Assembly: GCF_003814875.1 (NCBI RefSeq) | Contig: NZ_RKQF01000001.1 | Coordinates: 8,742,001 to 8,806,000, forward strand | Direction of reading: 5' to 3' | DNA: 64,000 bases | Origin: Streptomyces sp. Ag109_O5-1 | GTDB lineage: Bacteria > Actinomycetota > Actinomycetes > Streptomycetales > Streptomycetaceae | Shown: piece after piece, positions 30,974 through 39,502 of the stretch | How positions within the stretch are numbered: the stretch's first letter is position 1 | Layout: each line of letters begins with the position of its first letter | Translations under genes and position numbers: made by a program | Notes under the pieces: model-generated | What the model was told of the DNA's origin: nothing | Database searches by the model: none | What the model saw: the letters and a program-made list of their open reading frames with translations, nothing else

Positions 30974-31894
30974 GTGCCGGGTGGACCGCCGATCTTCCAT
31001 ACCTGGATGCGGTTCTTCACACCGGGCGCCGTGCACCGCCGGCTCGGCCTGGTCTGCTGGGGCGTCGGTCTGCAGTACGGCGCGGTGCCCGCCGTCGGCC
31101 CGCGCCTGCTGGAGCACCACGTCGCCGTGGTGATCAGCTCGGGCCGGGGCTGGTACCGCACGCCCGACGGGCGCAGTACCGCCGTCGTCGCGCCCGCGCT
31201 GGTGTGGCTCACGCCCGGCGTCCCGCACCACTACGGGCCCGACCCGGACAGCGGCTGGGACGAGGGCTTCGTGACCTTCACCGGGCCCGACACCGCGACC
31301 TACACGGAACTCGGCTACATCGAGCCCGAGCGGCCCGTGGTGCCCCTCGCGGACGCCACCGGCCCCCGGGACGTGATCGCCCGTATCGCCCGGGCCGCCC
31401 GGCAGGGCAACCCCCTCCTGGAGGTCGAGACCGGCGCCGCCGTCCACGAGCTGCTCGTCGCCCTGCGTCGCGCGCGTGCCGACCTCGCTCCGGACGGCGA
31501 CCCGGTGCTGCACGCGCTCGCGCGCGACGCCTGCACCGGTATGACCGTCGCCGACCACGCGGCCCGGCACGGCATGACCCCCGCCGAACTGCGCACCGCC
31601 GTCCGCCGGGTCGCCGGCTGCAGTCCCAAGGACTATCTGATCGGTGTCCGGCTGGGCCGCGCCCAGGAACTCCTCGCCACCACCGGACTCTCCGTGGCCG
31701 CCGTCGCCCGCCGCGTCGGCTACGACGATCCGGCCTATTTCTCCCGCCTGTTCACCCGCCGGGTCGGCACGGCCCCCGTGCGCTTCCGTGCCCAGCAGGG
31801 CCGGGCCGTCCCCGACGACTGGAACGACGGACTCCAGGAGCCAGGCGAACCCGAACCGGGGCAGCCGGTGGCCGAACCCGCCGACGGCCCTTAG
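30974..31894 (+). CDS. AraC-family transcriptional regulator
   Basis: A 306-residue regulator with an N-terminal cupin-type sugar-sensing domain (VISSGRGWYRTPDGR, WLTPGVPHHYGP) and two C-terminal HTHs; the second is in LSVAAVARRVGYDDPAYFSR followed by LFTRRVGTAPVRFR. The GTG at 30974 is chosen because AAGGAG lies six bases upstream; an ATG at 30920 has no ribosome site. Divergent placement next to GH35 beta-galactosidase suggests control of galactoside use. The C-terminus has an acidic Pro/Glu tail. Confidence 0.88.
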   Translation: MPGGPPIFHTWMRFFTPGAVHRRLGLVCWGVGLQYGAVPAVGPRLLEHHVAVVISSGRGWYRTPDGRSTAVVAPALVWLTPGVPHHYGPDPDSGWDEGFVTFTGPDTATYTELGYIEPERPVVPLADATGPRDVIARIARAARQGNPLLEVETGAAVHELLVALRRARADLAPDGDPVLHALARDACTGMTVADHAARHGMTPAELRTAVRRVAGCSPKDYLIGVRLGRAQELLATTGLSVAAVARRVGYDDPAYFSRLFTRRVGTAPVRFRAQQGRAVPDDWNDGLQEPGEPEPGQPVAEPADGP

Positions 31895-31928
31895 AGATCG
31901 CACGGCCGCCCCCTTAGGGTTGACGCCC

Positions 31929-32282
31929 ATGACCACCAGCAACACCGGTACCGGTGACGTCGACCCTGCCGTCCGCGAGGAGCTCGCGCGGCTGCGCGAC
32001 AGCATCGACAACATCGACGCGGCCGTCGTCCACATGCTCGCCGAACGCTTCAAGGCCACCCAGCAGGTCGGCCACCTCAAGGCGGTCCACCGGCTGCCCC
32101 CGGCCGACCCGGCCCGGGAGTCCCGGCAGATCGCCCGGCTGCGCGCCCTCGCCGAGAACGCCAAGCTCGACCCCGCCTTCGCCGAGAAATTCCTCAACTT
32201 CATCATCGCCGAGGTGATCAGACACCACGAGTCCATCGCCGAGGACACCGTCAACAACCAGGGGGCGGCGGACACGCACTGA
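31929..32282 (+). CDS. Chorismate mutase (AroQ type)
   Basis: A 117-residue all-helical protein of the AroQ class: LARLRDSIDNIDAAVVHMLA (first helix with the catalytic Arg), ERFKATQQVGHLKAVH with Lys/Arg residues, and FLNFIIAEVIRHHESIAE. It converts chorismate to prephenate for Phe and Tyr synthesis. The ATG at 31929 follows TAGGGT (31915-31920) by eight bases with no ribosome site, so the transcript is probably leaderless. Confidence 0.9.
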   Translation: MTTSNTGTGDVDPAVREELARLRDSIDNIDAAVVHMLAERFKATQQVGHLKAVHRLPPADPARESRQIARLRALAENAKLDPAFAEKFLNFIIAEVIRHHESIAEDTVNNQGAADTH

Positions 32283-32490
32283 CCCGAAGCGCCCGCCGGA
32301 TGCCTTGGCGAGCGCCCCGGTACCGCCGGGTGACCCCCGCGGTGACGAGGCGCTCGAACAGGTGCGCAAGGCGCAGGGCGGCGTCCACCAGCGCCGTCTC
32401 GGCCCGCACCGAGACCCCCGGGGCGGACATAAGCCGCGTACCGCTCCCACCACTGTGCGTTGTCAGAGTCATCAGGCAGCATGGCGGCAT
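32251..32490 (-). CDS. Possible small gene, perhaps frameshifted, opposite the pepN start
   Basis: A 79-codon frame containing RAETALVDAALRLAHLFERL and VTAGVTRRYRGARQGIRRAL, with strong G/C third positions. An alternative start in the next frame, LPDDSDNAQWWERYAAYVRP (from 32482), would join it if one G of the GGGGG run near 32405 were removed, suggesting a real small protein with a frameshift. It overlaps the chorismate mutase end by 32 bp and the pepN start by 2 bp. I do not recognise the family; it may be a chance frame. Confidence 0.25.
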   Translation of the reverse strand: MPPCCLMTLTTHSGGSGTRLMSAPGVSVRAETALVDAALRLAHLFERLVTAGVTRRYRGARQGIRRALRVSACPPPPGC

Positions 32491-34972
32491 GTCCGTACTG
32501 ACTCGCGACGAAGCGCAGAGCCGCGCCGAGCTCCTCGACGTCCACCGCTACACGATCGACCTCGACCTGACCACCGGGGACGAGACCTTCGACTCCCGTA
32601 CCGTGATCAGGTTCACGGCCCGGTCCGACGGCGACACCTTCGTCGAGATGAAGCCCACCGAGCTGCGCGCCGTCACCCTCGACGGACAGCCCCTCGACCC
32701 CGAGACGCTGGACCAGGACCGGCTGCCCCTGAAGAACCTCGCCGCCGGGGAACACGAGCTGCGCGTCGACGCCACGATGCGCTACTCCCGCACCGGCGAG
32801 GGCATGCACCGCTTCACCGACCCCACGGACGACCGGACGTACGTCTACACGCAGCTGTTCATGGACGACGTGCAGCGCGTCTTCGCCGCCTTCGACCAGC
32901 CCGACCTGAAGGCCGTCTTCGAGCTGACCGTCACCGCTCCCGAAGGGTGGACCGTCCTCGCCAACGGCGTCACCGAGCACCTCGGCGAGGGCCGCTGGCG
33001 GGCCGCCGCCACCCCGCTGATCTCCACCTACCTGGTCGCCGTCGCCGCCGGCCCCTGGCACTCCGTGCGCACCGAGCACCGCGGACTGCCCTTCGGCATC
33101 CACTGCCGCCGCTCCCTCGCGCCCCACCTGGACGCCGACGCCGAGGAACTCCTCGACATCACGCGCGCGTGCTACGACCGCTACCACGAGAAGTTCGAGG
33201 AGCCCTACCCGTTCGACTCCTACGACCAGGCGTTCGTCCCCGAGTTCAACGCCGGTGCCATGGAGAACCCCGGCCTGGTCACCTTCCGCGACGAGTTCGT
33301 CTACCGCTCCGCCGTCACCGACACCGAGCGGCAGACCCGCGCGATGGTCATCGCCCACGAGATGGCCCACATGTGGTTCGGCGACCTCGTCACCCTCCGC
33401 TGGTGGGACGACATCTGGCTGAACGAGTCCTTCGCCGAGTACATGGGCTACCAGACCCTCACCGAGGCCACCCGGTTCACGGACACCTGGGTCGACTTCG
33501 GCGTGGCCCGCAAGGCCTGGGGCTACGACGCCGACCAGCGCCCCTCCACCCACCCGGTCGCCCCCGAGGCCGTCGACGACACCGCCGCGGCCCTGCTCAA
33601 CTTCGACGGCATCTCCTACGCCAAGGGCGCCTCCGCGCTGCGCCAACTGGTCGCATGGATGGGCGAGAAGGACTTCCTCGCCGGCATCAACATCCACTTC
33701 CAGCGGCACCGGTTCGGCAACGCCACCCTCGCCGACTTCATCGACTCCCTCGCCGCCGCCACCGAACGCGACGTGCACGCCTGGGCCGACACCTGGCTGC
33801 GCACCACCGGCGTCGACACCCTCACCCCGGTCCTGGACACCGCCCCCGACGGCACCCGCACCCTCACCGTCGAGCGCACCGGCAGCCGCCCGCACCACAT
33901 CAGCATCGGCGTCTACGACCAAGACCTCGCCGACGAGGGCCGGTTCACCCTGCGCGAGCGCATCGACCTCGACATCCCGCAGACCGCCCCGCAGCCCCTG
34001 GGCAAGCGCCCCGCCCTCCTCCTGCTCAACGACGGCGACCTGACCTACGCCAAGGTCCGCTTCGACGCCGAGTCCGCCGCCACCGTCCGCGCCCACCTCT
34101 CCGGCCTGCCCGACCCGCTCACCCGCGCGGTGGTGTGGAACGCACTGCGGGACGCGGTCCGCGACGGCGAACTCCCGGCCGCCGCATACCTGGAGACCGC
34201 CCGCGTCCATCTCCCGCACGAGACCGACCTCGCCCTCGTCCAGGGCGTACTCGCCTTCACCGCGGTCCATGTCGTCGACCGGTACCTCACGCCGGAGGAG
34301 CGCCCGGCCGCGCTCGCCACCGTCTCCGCCCTGTGCCGCGACTTCATCCGGCGCACCGAGGACGGCGACAACCCCGGCCTGCGCCTGATCGCCGTACGGC
34401 ACTTCATCCGTGCCGCCGCCCACCCCGACACCATCGCCGCCTGGCTCGCCGAGGGCACCGTGCCCGGCGGCCCCGAGCTCGACCCCGAGCTGCGCTGGCG
34501 CATCATGGGCCGGCTCGCCGTCCTCGGCGCCGTCGACGAGGACCGGATCGCCGCCGAGCTGGCGCGCGACCCCAGTGCCAGCGGCCAGGAGGGCGCCGCC
34601 CGCTGCCGGGCCGCACTGCCCGACCCCGAGGCCAAGCGCAGGGCCTGGGAGGCGATGTTCAACGGCGACGACCTGTCCAACTACCTGTTCGCGGCCACGG
34701 CCCAGGGCTTCTGGCACCCCGAACAGGCCGACCTGGTCCGGGAGTACGTGCCGCGCTACTACCGGGACGCGGTCGCCGTCGCCGCCCGCCGCGGCCCCGC
34801 CATCGCCATGGCCGCGGGCCGCGAGGCCTTCCCCGCCCACGCCGTCGACGCCGAGAACCTCGCCCTCGGCCGGGACTGTCTGCGCGACGCCGGCCCGGCC
34901 GCGGCCCTGCGCCGCCGCCTGATCGACGAACTCGACGATCTGGAAAGGGCGTTGCGGGTCCGCGGGGCGTAG
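32489..34972 (+). CDS. pepN: Aminopeptidase N (M1 family)
   Basis: An 827-residue zinc metallopeptidase removing N-terminal residues from peptides. GAMENPGLVTFRDEF lies near residue 255, and the zinc site HEMAHMWFGD begins at residue 290 with the third ligand Glu in NESFAEY. The C-terminal ERAP-like helical domain completes a normal length for actinobacterial PepN. ATG at 32489 (MSVLTRDEAQ) is chosen as the family start; no convincing ribosome site precedes it. Cytoplasmic, no signal peptide. Confidence 0.95.
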   Translation: MSVLTRDEAQSRAELLDVHRYTIDLDLTTGDETFDSRTVIRFTARSDGDTFVEMKPTELRAVTLDGQPLDPETLDQDRLPLKNLAAGEHELRVDATMRYSRTGEGMHRFTDPTDDRTYVYTQLFMDDVQRVFAAFDQPDLKAVFELTVTAPEGWTVLANGVTEHLGEGRWRAAATPLISTYLVAVAAGPWHSVRTEHRGLPFGIHCRRSLAPHLDADAEELLDITRACYDRYHEKFEEPYPFDSYDQAFVPEFNAGAMENPGLVTFRDEFVYRSAVTDTERQTRAMVIAHEMAHMWFGDLVTLRWWDDIWLNESFAEYMGYQTLTEATRFTDTWVDFGVARKAWGYDADQRPSTHPVAPEAVDDTAAALLNFDGISYAKGASALRQLVAWMGEKDFLAGINIHFQRHRFGNATLADFIDSLAAATERDVHAWADTWLRTTGVDTLTPVLDTAPDGTRTLTVERTGSRPHHISIGVYDQDLADEGRFTLRERIDLDIPQTAPQPLGKRPALLLLNDGDLTYAKVRFDAESAATVRAHLSGLPDPLTRAVVWNALRDAVRDGELPAAAYLETARVHLPHETDLALVQGVLAFTAVHVVDRYLTPEERPAALATVSALCRDFIRRTEDGDNPGLRLIAVRHFIRAAAHPDTIAAWLAEGTVPGGPELDPELRWRIMGRLAVLGAVDEDRIAAELARDPSASGQEGAARCRAALPDPEAKRRAWEAMFNGDDLSNYLFAATAQGFWHPEQADLVREYVPRYYRDAVAVAARRGPAIAMAAGREAFPAHAVDAENLALGRDCLRDAGPAAALRRRLIDELDDLERALRVRGA

Positions 34973-35082
34973 GACGACGGATGTAGGACGACACGGGCGC
35001 GGCTGGTCCCTGATGACGATGCGGGGGCCGGCCGCCGCTCCTAGGCTCGGTGGCCAAGAGCACTGAACCGAGGGAGAGATCC

Positions 35083-35913
35083 GTGATCGTAGTCACCGGT
35101 GCCACCGGCAACGTCGGCCGTGCCCTGGTCGGGCGGCTCGTCGCCGGCGGGCACGCCGTGCGGGCGCTCACCCGCGAGCCGGAACGGGCCGGACTGCCCG
35201 ACAAGGCCGAGGTGGTGAAGTACCGGCCGGACGACCAGGCCGGCCTCTTCGAGGGGGCGACCGGACTCTTCCTGTACGTCCAGGGCGCCGGCGGCCGGAT
35301 GCCCGAACTCCTGGACGCGGCCCGCACGGCCGGGGTGCGGCACGTCGTGCTGCTCTCCTCCGGAATCATCAAGGAGGGCGCCGACGAGACCCACCCGATC
35401 CACGTCATGCACGCCACCGCCGAGCGGCAGATCCGTGACAGCGGTCTCGCCTGGACGTTTCTGCGCCCCAACGCGTTCGCCACCAACGCCCTCCAGTGGG
35501 CACCCCAGATCCGCGCCGGGAACACCGTCCGCGGTGTCTTCGCCGGGATGCTCACGGCACCCATCCACGAGGACGACATCGCCGCCGTCGCGGAACGCGC
35601 CCTCCTCGACGAAGGCCACGAGGGCGCGGCCCACCGCCTCACCGGCCTCGCCGCCACCAGCAACACCGACCAGATCGCCGCGATCGGCCGGGCCGTCGGC
35701 CGGGATCTCACCTTCGTCGAGGTGGAGCCGGAGGAGGCGGCACCGCTGTTCCCGGGAACCCCGCCGGAGTTCCTCCAGGGCCTCCTGAAGACCTTCGCGG
35801 CCACCGTGGGCGTGCCCCCGGAGATCACCACCACCGTCGAGGACGTCACCGGCAGCCCGGCCCGCACCTTCGGGCAGTGGGCCGACGACCACGCCGCCGA
35901 CTTCCTCTCCTGA
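35083..35913 (+). CDS. NmrA-like NAD(P)-binding protein
   Basis: A 276-residue atypical SDR. The N-terminus VIVVTGATGNVGRALVGRLV is a GxxGxxG Rossmann motif, followed by ALTREPER, which suggests NADPH preference; HVVLLSSG and PIHEDDIAAVAERAL are typical of NmrA/QOR2 proteins. No YxxxK catalytic pair is obvious, so it may be a redox sensor or reductase. GTG at 35083 has AGGGAGAG four bases upstream, with TAGGCT (35043-35048) as -10. Convergent with the next gene, three bases apart. Confidence 0.8.
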   Translation: MIVVTGATGNVGRALVGRLVAGGHAVRALTREPERAGLPDKAEVVKYRPDDQAGLFEGATGLFLYVQGAGGRMPELLDAARTAGVRHVVLLSSGIIKEGADETHPIHVMHATAERQIRDSGLAWTFLRPNAFATNALQWAPQIRAGNTVRGVFAGMLTAPIHEDDIAAVAERALLDEGHEGAAHRLTGLAATSNTDQIAAIGRAVGRDLTFVEVEPEEAAPLFPGTPPEFLQGLLKTFAATVGVPPEITTTVEDVTGSPARTFGQWADDHAADFLS

Positions 35914-35916
35914 GCC

Positions 35917-36462
35917 TCAGGGGGCGGGCCGCAGCTCCGCCCTGCGCACCCCGCCCTCCCGAGGCCCCGCCCGCCGGTTGCCCACCTCGGCCGCCCGGGG
36001 TGCCTCCGCCCCCAGCGTGAAGCCCAGGCGCTCCAGGAAACGCTCCCCGGAGCGCCACCCCGGCGGCACGCTCGTCGTCACCAGCGACACCCCCTCGGCG
36101 TGCGCGAGCAGCGACTCGGCCAGCGCCCGCCCCAGGCCCCGCCCCCGCGCCCAGGGCGCCAGCAGGAACAGCCCCACCGCGACCGCGCCGGGCACCGGAT
36201 GGTTCCGTACGGCGTCCACCAGGCCCGAGACGACACCGTCCCGCTCCAGCACCAGCAGCACCTTGTCGTCCGGGTCGGCGCCCTCGGGCAGCCCGTAGAA
36301 CAGGCTCTGCACATCACCGGGCCCCGACGGCAGCCCCGTCGCCGCCACGAACCAGTCCTCGCACGCCTCGAACAGGTCCAGCAGCGGTACCTCGTCCGAG
36401 GGCAGCGGCTCCCGCACCACCACCCGCTCACCGGGTACGTCGATCATCCATGCGTCAACCAC
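35917..36462 (-). CDS. GNAT family N-acetyltransferase
   Basis: A 181-residue GNAT protein. The acetyl-CoA loop is visible in LFLLAPWARGRGLGRALAES (R/Q-x-x-G-x-G type). VVREPLPSDEVPLLDLF and CEDWFVAATGLPSGPGDVQ at the N-terminus are characteristic of a Streptomyces subfamily of unknown substrate. GTG at 36462 or the ATG five codons later could be the start; neither has a clear ribosome site. The last 25 residues are Arg/Pro-rich and look unstructured. Confidence 0.78.
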   Translation of the reverse strand: MVDAWMIDVPGERVVVREPLPSDEVPLLDLFEACEDWFVAATGLPSGPGDVQSLFYGLPEGADPDDKVLLVLERDGVVSGLVDAVRNHPVPGAVAVGLFLLAPWARGRGLGRALAESLLAHAEGVSLVTTSVPPGWRSGERFLERLGFTLGAEAPRAAEVGNRRAGPREGGVRRAELRPAP

Positions 36463-36693
36463 GCGATCGACGTTAGCCCCGGTCAGCCCAGGTCTCAACG
36501 GCCCTTCGCGGCTTGGCCGGACCGCTCGGAGCACATCGCGCGGGCGCAGCGCCCCAACATGTTTTCCCCGCACGGCAGTACCCACTTTCGGGTTCCGATC
36601 GTTGGGCTTTATGGGCGCGCAGACCCAATCCCGTACAAGCTGGAACTCCCGCTGCGGACAACCCCCTTCGGCGAGTGCCCCCGAGGAGAGCCC

Positions 36694-38052
36694 ATGAGCA
36701 TGCCGCCCCTCGCATCCGGACCCCAGGGCCCCGACGCCCTGAGGCCTCTGCTGGACACCGTGCTCGACGCGCTGCGCGAGGGCGGCCGGGGGCGCGGCGG
36801 GCCGCTGCCCGCGGGCGGGCCGGAGGCGGTCGTGGAGCGGATCGCGGACGCCGTGGGGGACGTACTCCCGGACGACGGCGACCCGGATGCCCTGCGCACT
36901 CTGGTGACCGCCCTCGCCGAAGGCGCCGCCGACCCGGCCGACCCGCTGTGCGCGGCGCATCTGCACTGCCCGCCGCTCGCCGTCGCCACCGCCGCCGACC
37001 TCGCCGCGAGTACCCTCAACCCCTCCCTGGACTCCTGGGACCAGGCCCCGGCCGCCTCCGCCCTGGAGGCCTTGGTCACCCGTACCCTCGCCCACACCAT
37101 CGGCCTCTCCGACGCCGTGGTCACCACCGGCGGCACCGAGTCCAACCAGCTCGCCCTGCTGCTCGCCCGCGAGGCCTCCGGCGGCGGTGTCCAGCTGGTC
37201 TGCGGGGCCAACGCCCACCACTCACTGCCGCGCGCCGCCTGGCTGCTCGGCCTGCCCGACCCCGTCGTCGTCCCCGCCCCGAACGGCATCCTCGACCCGT
37301 CCGCCCTGCACGACGCCCTCACCCGGCTGCCCCGGCCCCTGCTGGTCGCCGCCACCGCGGGCACCACCGACGCCGGGCTCATCGACCCGCTCCCCGAGAT
37401 CGCCGGCCTGTGCGCGGCGCACGGCGCCCGGCTGCACATCGACGCCGCCTACGGGGGCGGCCTCGCCTTCAGCGACCGGCACCGGGACAAGCTCGCCGGC
37501 CTGGAGCGCGCCCACACCGTCACCCTCGACCTGCACAAACTCGGCTGGCAGCCGGTCGCCGCCGGCCTCCTCGCCGTCGCCCGCCCGACCGAGCTGGGCG
37601 TACTCCACCACCGCGCGGACTACCTCAACGCCGACGACGACACCGAGGCCGGCTACCCCGACCTGCTCGGCCGCTCGCTGCGCACCACGCGGCGCCCCGA
37701 CGTCCTCAAGATCGCGGTCACCCTCAAGACCCTGGGGCGCAGCGGACTCGGCGCCCTGGTCGACCAGGTGTGCCTGAAAGCCAGGGAGTTCGCGGCGCTC
37801 GTCCGCGAGCACCCCGGCTTCGAGCTCCACGACCGGCCGAACATCAGCACCGTGCTGTTCCGCCCCGCCGGAGCCACCGACGACGATGTCGCCGACGTAC
37901 GGCGCAGGCTGCTGCACGACGGCCGGGCCGTACTCGGCCGGGCCCGGATCGACGGCCGGCTCTGGCTCAAGGCCACCCTCCTCAACCCCCACACCCGGCC
38001 GGACGAACTGGCCCTTCTCCTCAAACTCGTGGAAGGAACCACCCCCAGATGA
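36694..38052 (+). CDS. PLP-dependent group II decarboxylase, DesA-like
   Basis: A 452-residue pyridoxal-phosphate decarboxylase. TTGGTESNQLALLLARE and HIDAAYGGGLAFSD bind the cofactor, and Lys in TLDLHKLGWQP forms the Schiff base. The family acts on lysine, ornithine, 2,4-diaminobutyrate or aromatic amino acids. Coupling by ATGA to a lysine/ornithine N-hydroxylase-type gene points to a diamine product for hydroxamate formation, as DesA makes cadaverine for desferrioxamine. It is divergent enough from the canonical DesA I recall that the substrate is open. ATG with GAGGAGAG five bases upstream. Confidence 0.8.
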   Translation: MSMPPLASGPQGPDALRPLLDTVLDALREGGRGRGGPLPAGGPEAVVERIADAVGDVLPDDGDPDALRTLVTALAEGAADPADPLCAAHLHCPPLAVATAADLAASTLNPSLDSWDQAPAASALEALVTRTLAHTIGLSDAVVTTGGTESNQLALLLAREASGGGVQLVCGANAHHSLPRAAWLLGLPDPVVVPAPNGILDPSALHDALTRLPRPLLVAATAGTTDAGLIDPLPEIAGLCAAHGARLHIDAAYGGGLAFSDRHRDKLAGLERAHTVTLDLHKLGWQPVAAGLLAVARPTELGVLHHRADYLNADDDTEAGYPDLLGRSLRTTRRPDVLKIAVTLKTLGRSGLGALVDQVCLKAREFAALVREHPGFELHDRPNISTVLFRPAGATDDDVADVRRRLLHDGRAVLGRARIDGRLWLKATLLNPHTRPDELALLLKLVEGTTPR

Positions 38053-39461
38053 CCAACCCCCCACGCCACGAGCCCGAAGCACCCCGCGACCTCGTCGGCA
38101 TCGGTGTCGGACCGTCCAACCTCTCCCTCGCCGCCCTCGCCCACCCGCTCGCCGAACTCGACGCCGTCTTCTACGAACAGCGCCCCGGTTTCGACTGGCA
38201 CCCCGGGCTGCTGATCGACGGCGCCACCATCCAGGTGCCGTTCCTCGCCGACCTGGTGACCCTCGCCGACCCCGCCAACCCGTGGTCGTTCCTCAACTAC
38301 CTCAAGGCCCGCGACCGGCTCTTCCCGTTCTACTTCGCCGAGCGCTTCCACATCCGGCGCGCCGAGTACGACGCCTACTGCCGCTGGGTCGCCGAGAACC
38401 TCCCCGGACTGCGCTTCTCCCACCAGGTCGACGCCGTCCGCTGGAACTCCGAACGCGACCTGTTCGAGGTCGACTTCACCCAGCTCGACGCCGAGGGGGA
38501 GGCCCAGTCCCTCGGACGTGCGTATACGAAGAACGTCGTGCTCGGGGTCGGGACCGTCCCCCATGTGCCCGATCCGCTCAGACCGCTGGCGGAGCAGCAG
38601 GGCGTGCCCGTCGTGCACGCCGCCGACTACCTCGACCACCGCGAGGCCTTCCTGGCCGCCGAGCACGTCACCGTGGTCGGCTCCGGGCAGTCCGGCGCCG
38701 AGGTCTTCCTCGACCTGCTCCGCCACCGGCCCGCGGGTCGCGAGAAGCTGCACTGGATCGGCCGCAGCGAGGCGTTCGCGCCCATGGAGTACAGCAAGCT
38801 CGGCCTGGAGCACTTCACCCCCGACTACACCCGCTACTTCCACGCCCTCGGCGAGCCCGTCCGGGACCGGCTCGTCGCCTCCCAGTGGCAGCTGCACAAG
38901 GGCATCGACGCCGACACCATCGCCGCCATCCACGACGAGCTGTACCGCCGTACCCTGCACGGGGGCTGGCCCGACGCCGTCCTCACCCCGGGCGTCCAGG
39001 TCCGAACGGCCGGACGGATCGCCACCACCAAGGTCGAACTCCACCTCGAACACGTCCAGCAGGGCAGTCGCTCCCGGCTCACCACCGACGCCGTCGTCCT
39101 GGCCACCGGCTACCGCGAGCGCCCCCTCGGCCGGCTGCTCGCCGGACTCGACCCCTATCTGCGCCGCGACAACAGCGAACGCCCGTGCGTGGACGAGCGG
39201 TTCCGGCTCGTCCTCGACCCGTCGGTGACCGGATCGGCCTACGTCCAGAACGCCGAACTCCACAGCCATGGCGTCGGCGCCCCCGACCTGGGCCTCGCCG
39301 CCTGGCGCAGCGCCACCATCCTCAACTCCGTGACCGGGAAGGACCCGTACCCGCTGCCCGCCCGCACGGCCTTCACCAGCTTCGGCCTGGAACAGCACGG
39401 GGAGCGGGTCCCGACGCAACACCGGCAGCAGCCGTTGCAGCTCACCCCGTTGGCCGACTGA
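38049..39461 (+). CDS. Lysine/ornithine N-monooxygenase family protein, DesB-like
   Basis: A 470-residue flavin-dependent N-hydroxylating monooxygenase. GIGVGPSNLSLAALA is the FAD motif, VVGSGQSGAEVFLDLL the NADPH motif, and LATGYRERPLGR the C-terminal signature. It should hydroxylate a terminal amine of a diamine or diamino acid, the first committed step of hydroxamate siderophores. The start overlaps the decarboxylase stop (ATGA). No acyltransferase (DesC) or NIS synthetase (DesD) follows; the next gene is an unrelated 5'-nucleotidase behind a strong terminator. Confidence 0.85.
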   Translation: MTNPPRHEPEAPRDLVGIGVGPSNLSLAALAHPLAELDAVFYEQRPGFDWHPGLLIDGATIQVPFLADLVTLADPANPWSFLNYLKARDRLFPFYFAERFHIRRAEYDAYCRWVAENLPGLRFSHQVDAVRWNSERDLFEVDFTQLDAEGEAQSLGRAYTKNVVLGVGTVPHVPDPLRPLAEQQGVPVVHAADYLDHREAFLAAEHVTVVGSGQSGAEVFLDLLRHRPAGREKLHWIGRSEAFAPMEYSKLGLEHFTPDYTRYFHALGEPVRDRLVASQWQLHKGIDADTIAAIHDELYRRTLHGGWPDAVLTPGVQVRTAGRIATTKVELHLEHVQQGSRSRLTTDAVVLATGYRERPLGRLLAGLDPYLRRDNSERPCVDERFRLVLDPSVTGSAYVQNAELHSHGVGAPDLGLAAWRSATILNSVTGKDPYPLPARTAFTSFGLEQHGERVPTQHRQQPLQLTPLAD

Positions 39462-39464
39462 GGG

Positions 39465-39494
39465 AAGGGCGCCGGCCCCGGGGCCGGCGCCCTT
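39465..39494. terminator. Strong bidirectional terminator
   Basis: A perfect 15-bp palindrome, AAGGGCGCCGGCCCC at 39465-39479 against GGGGCCGGCGCCCTT at 39480-39494, between two convergent genes. Confidence 0.85.
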
Positions 39495-39502
39495 CGGGCG
39501 GC

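Noticed and set aside
30881..34840. A long minus-strand frame across araC, chorismate mutase and pepN
   Set aside because: Low-complexity Gly/Val/Asp composition, no motifs, and fully opposite well-supported genes.
36694..39461. A desferrioxamine biosynthesis cluster
   Set aside because: Only DesA- and DesB-like genes are present; no DesC, DesD or transporter, and a strong terminator follows.
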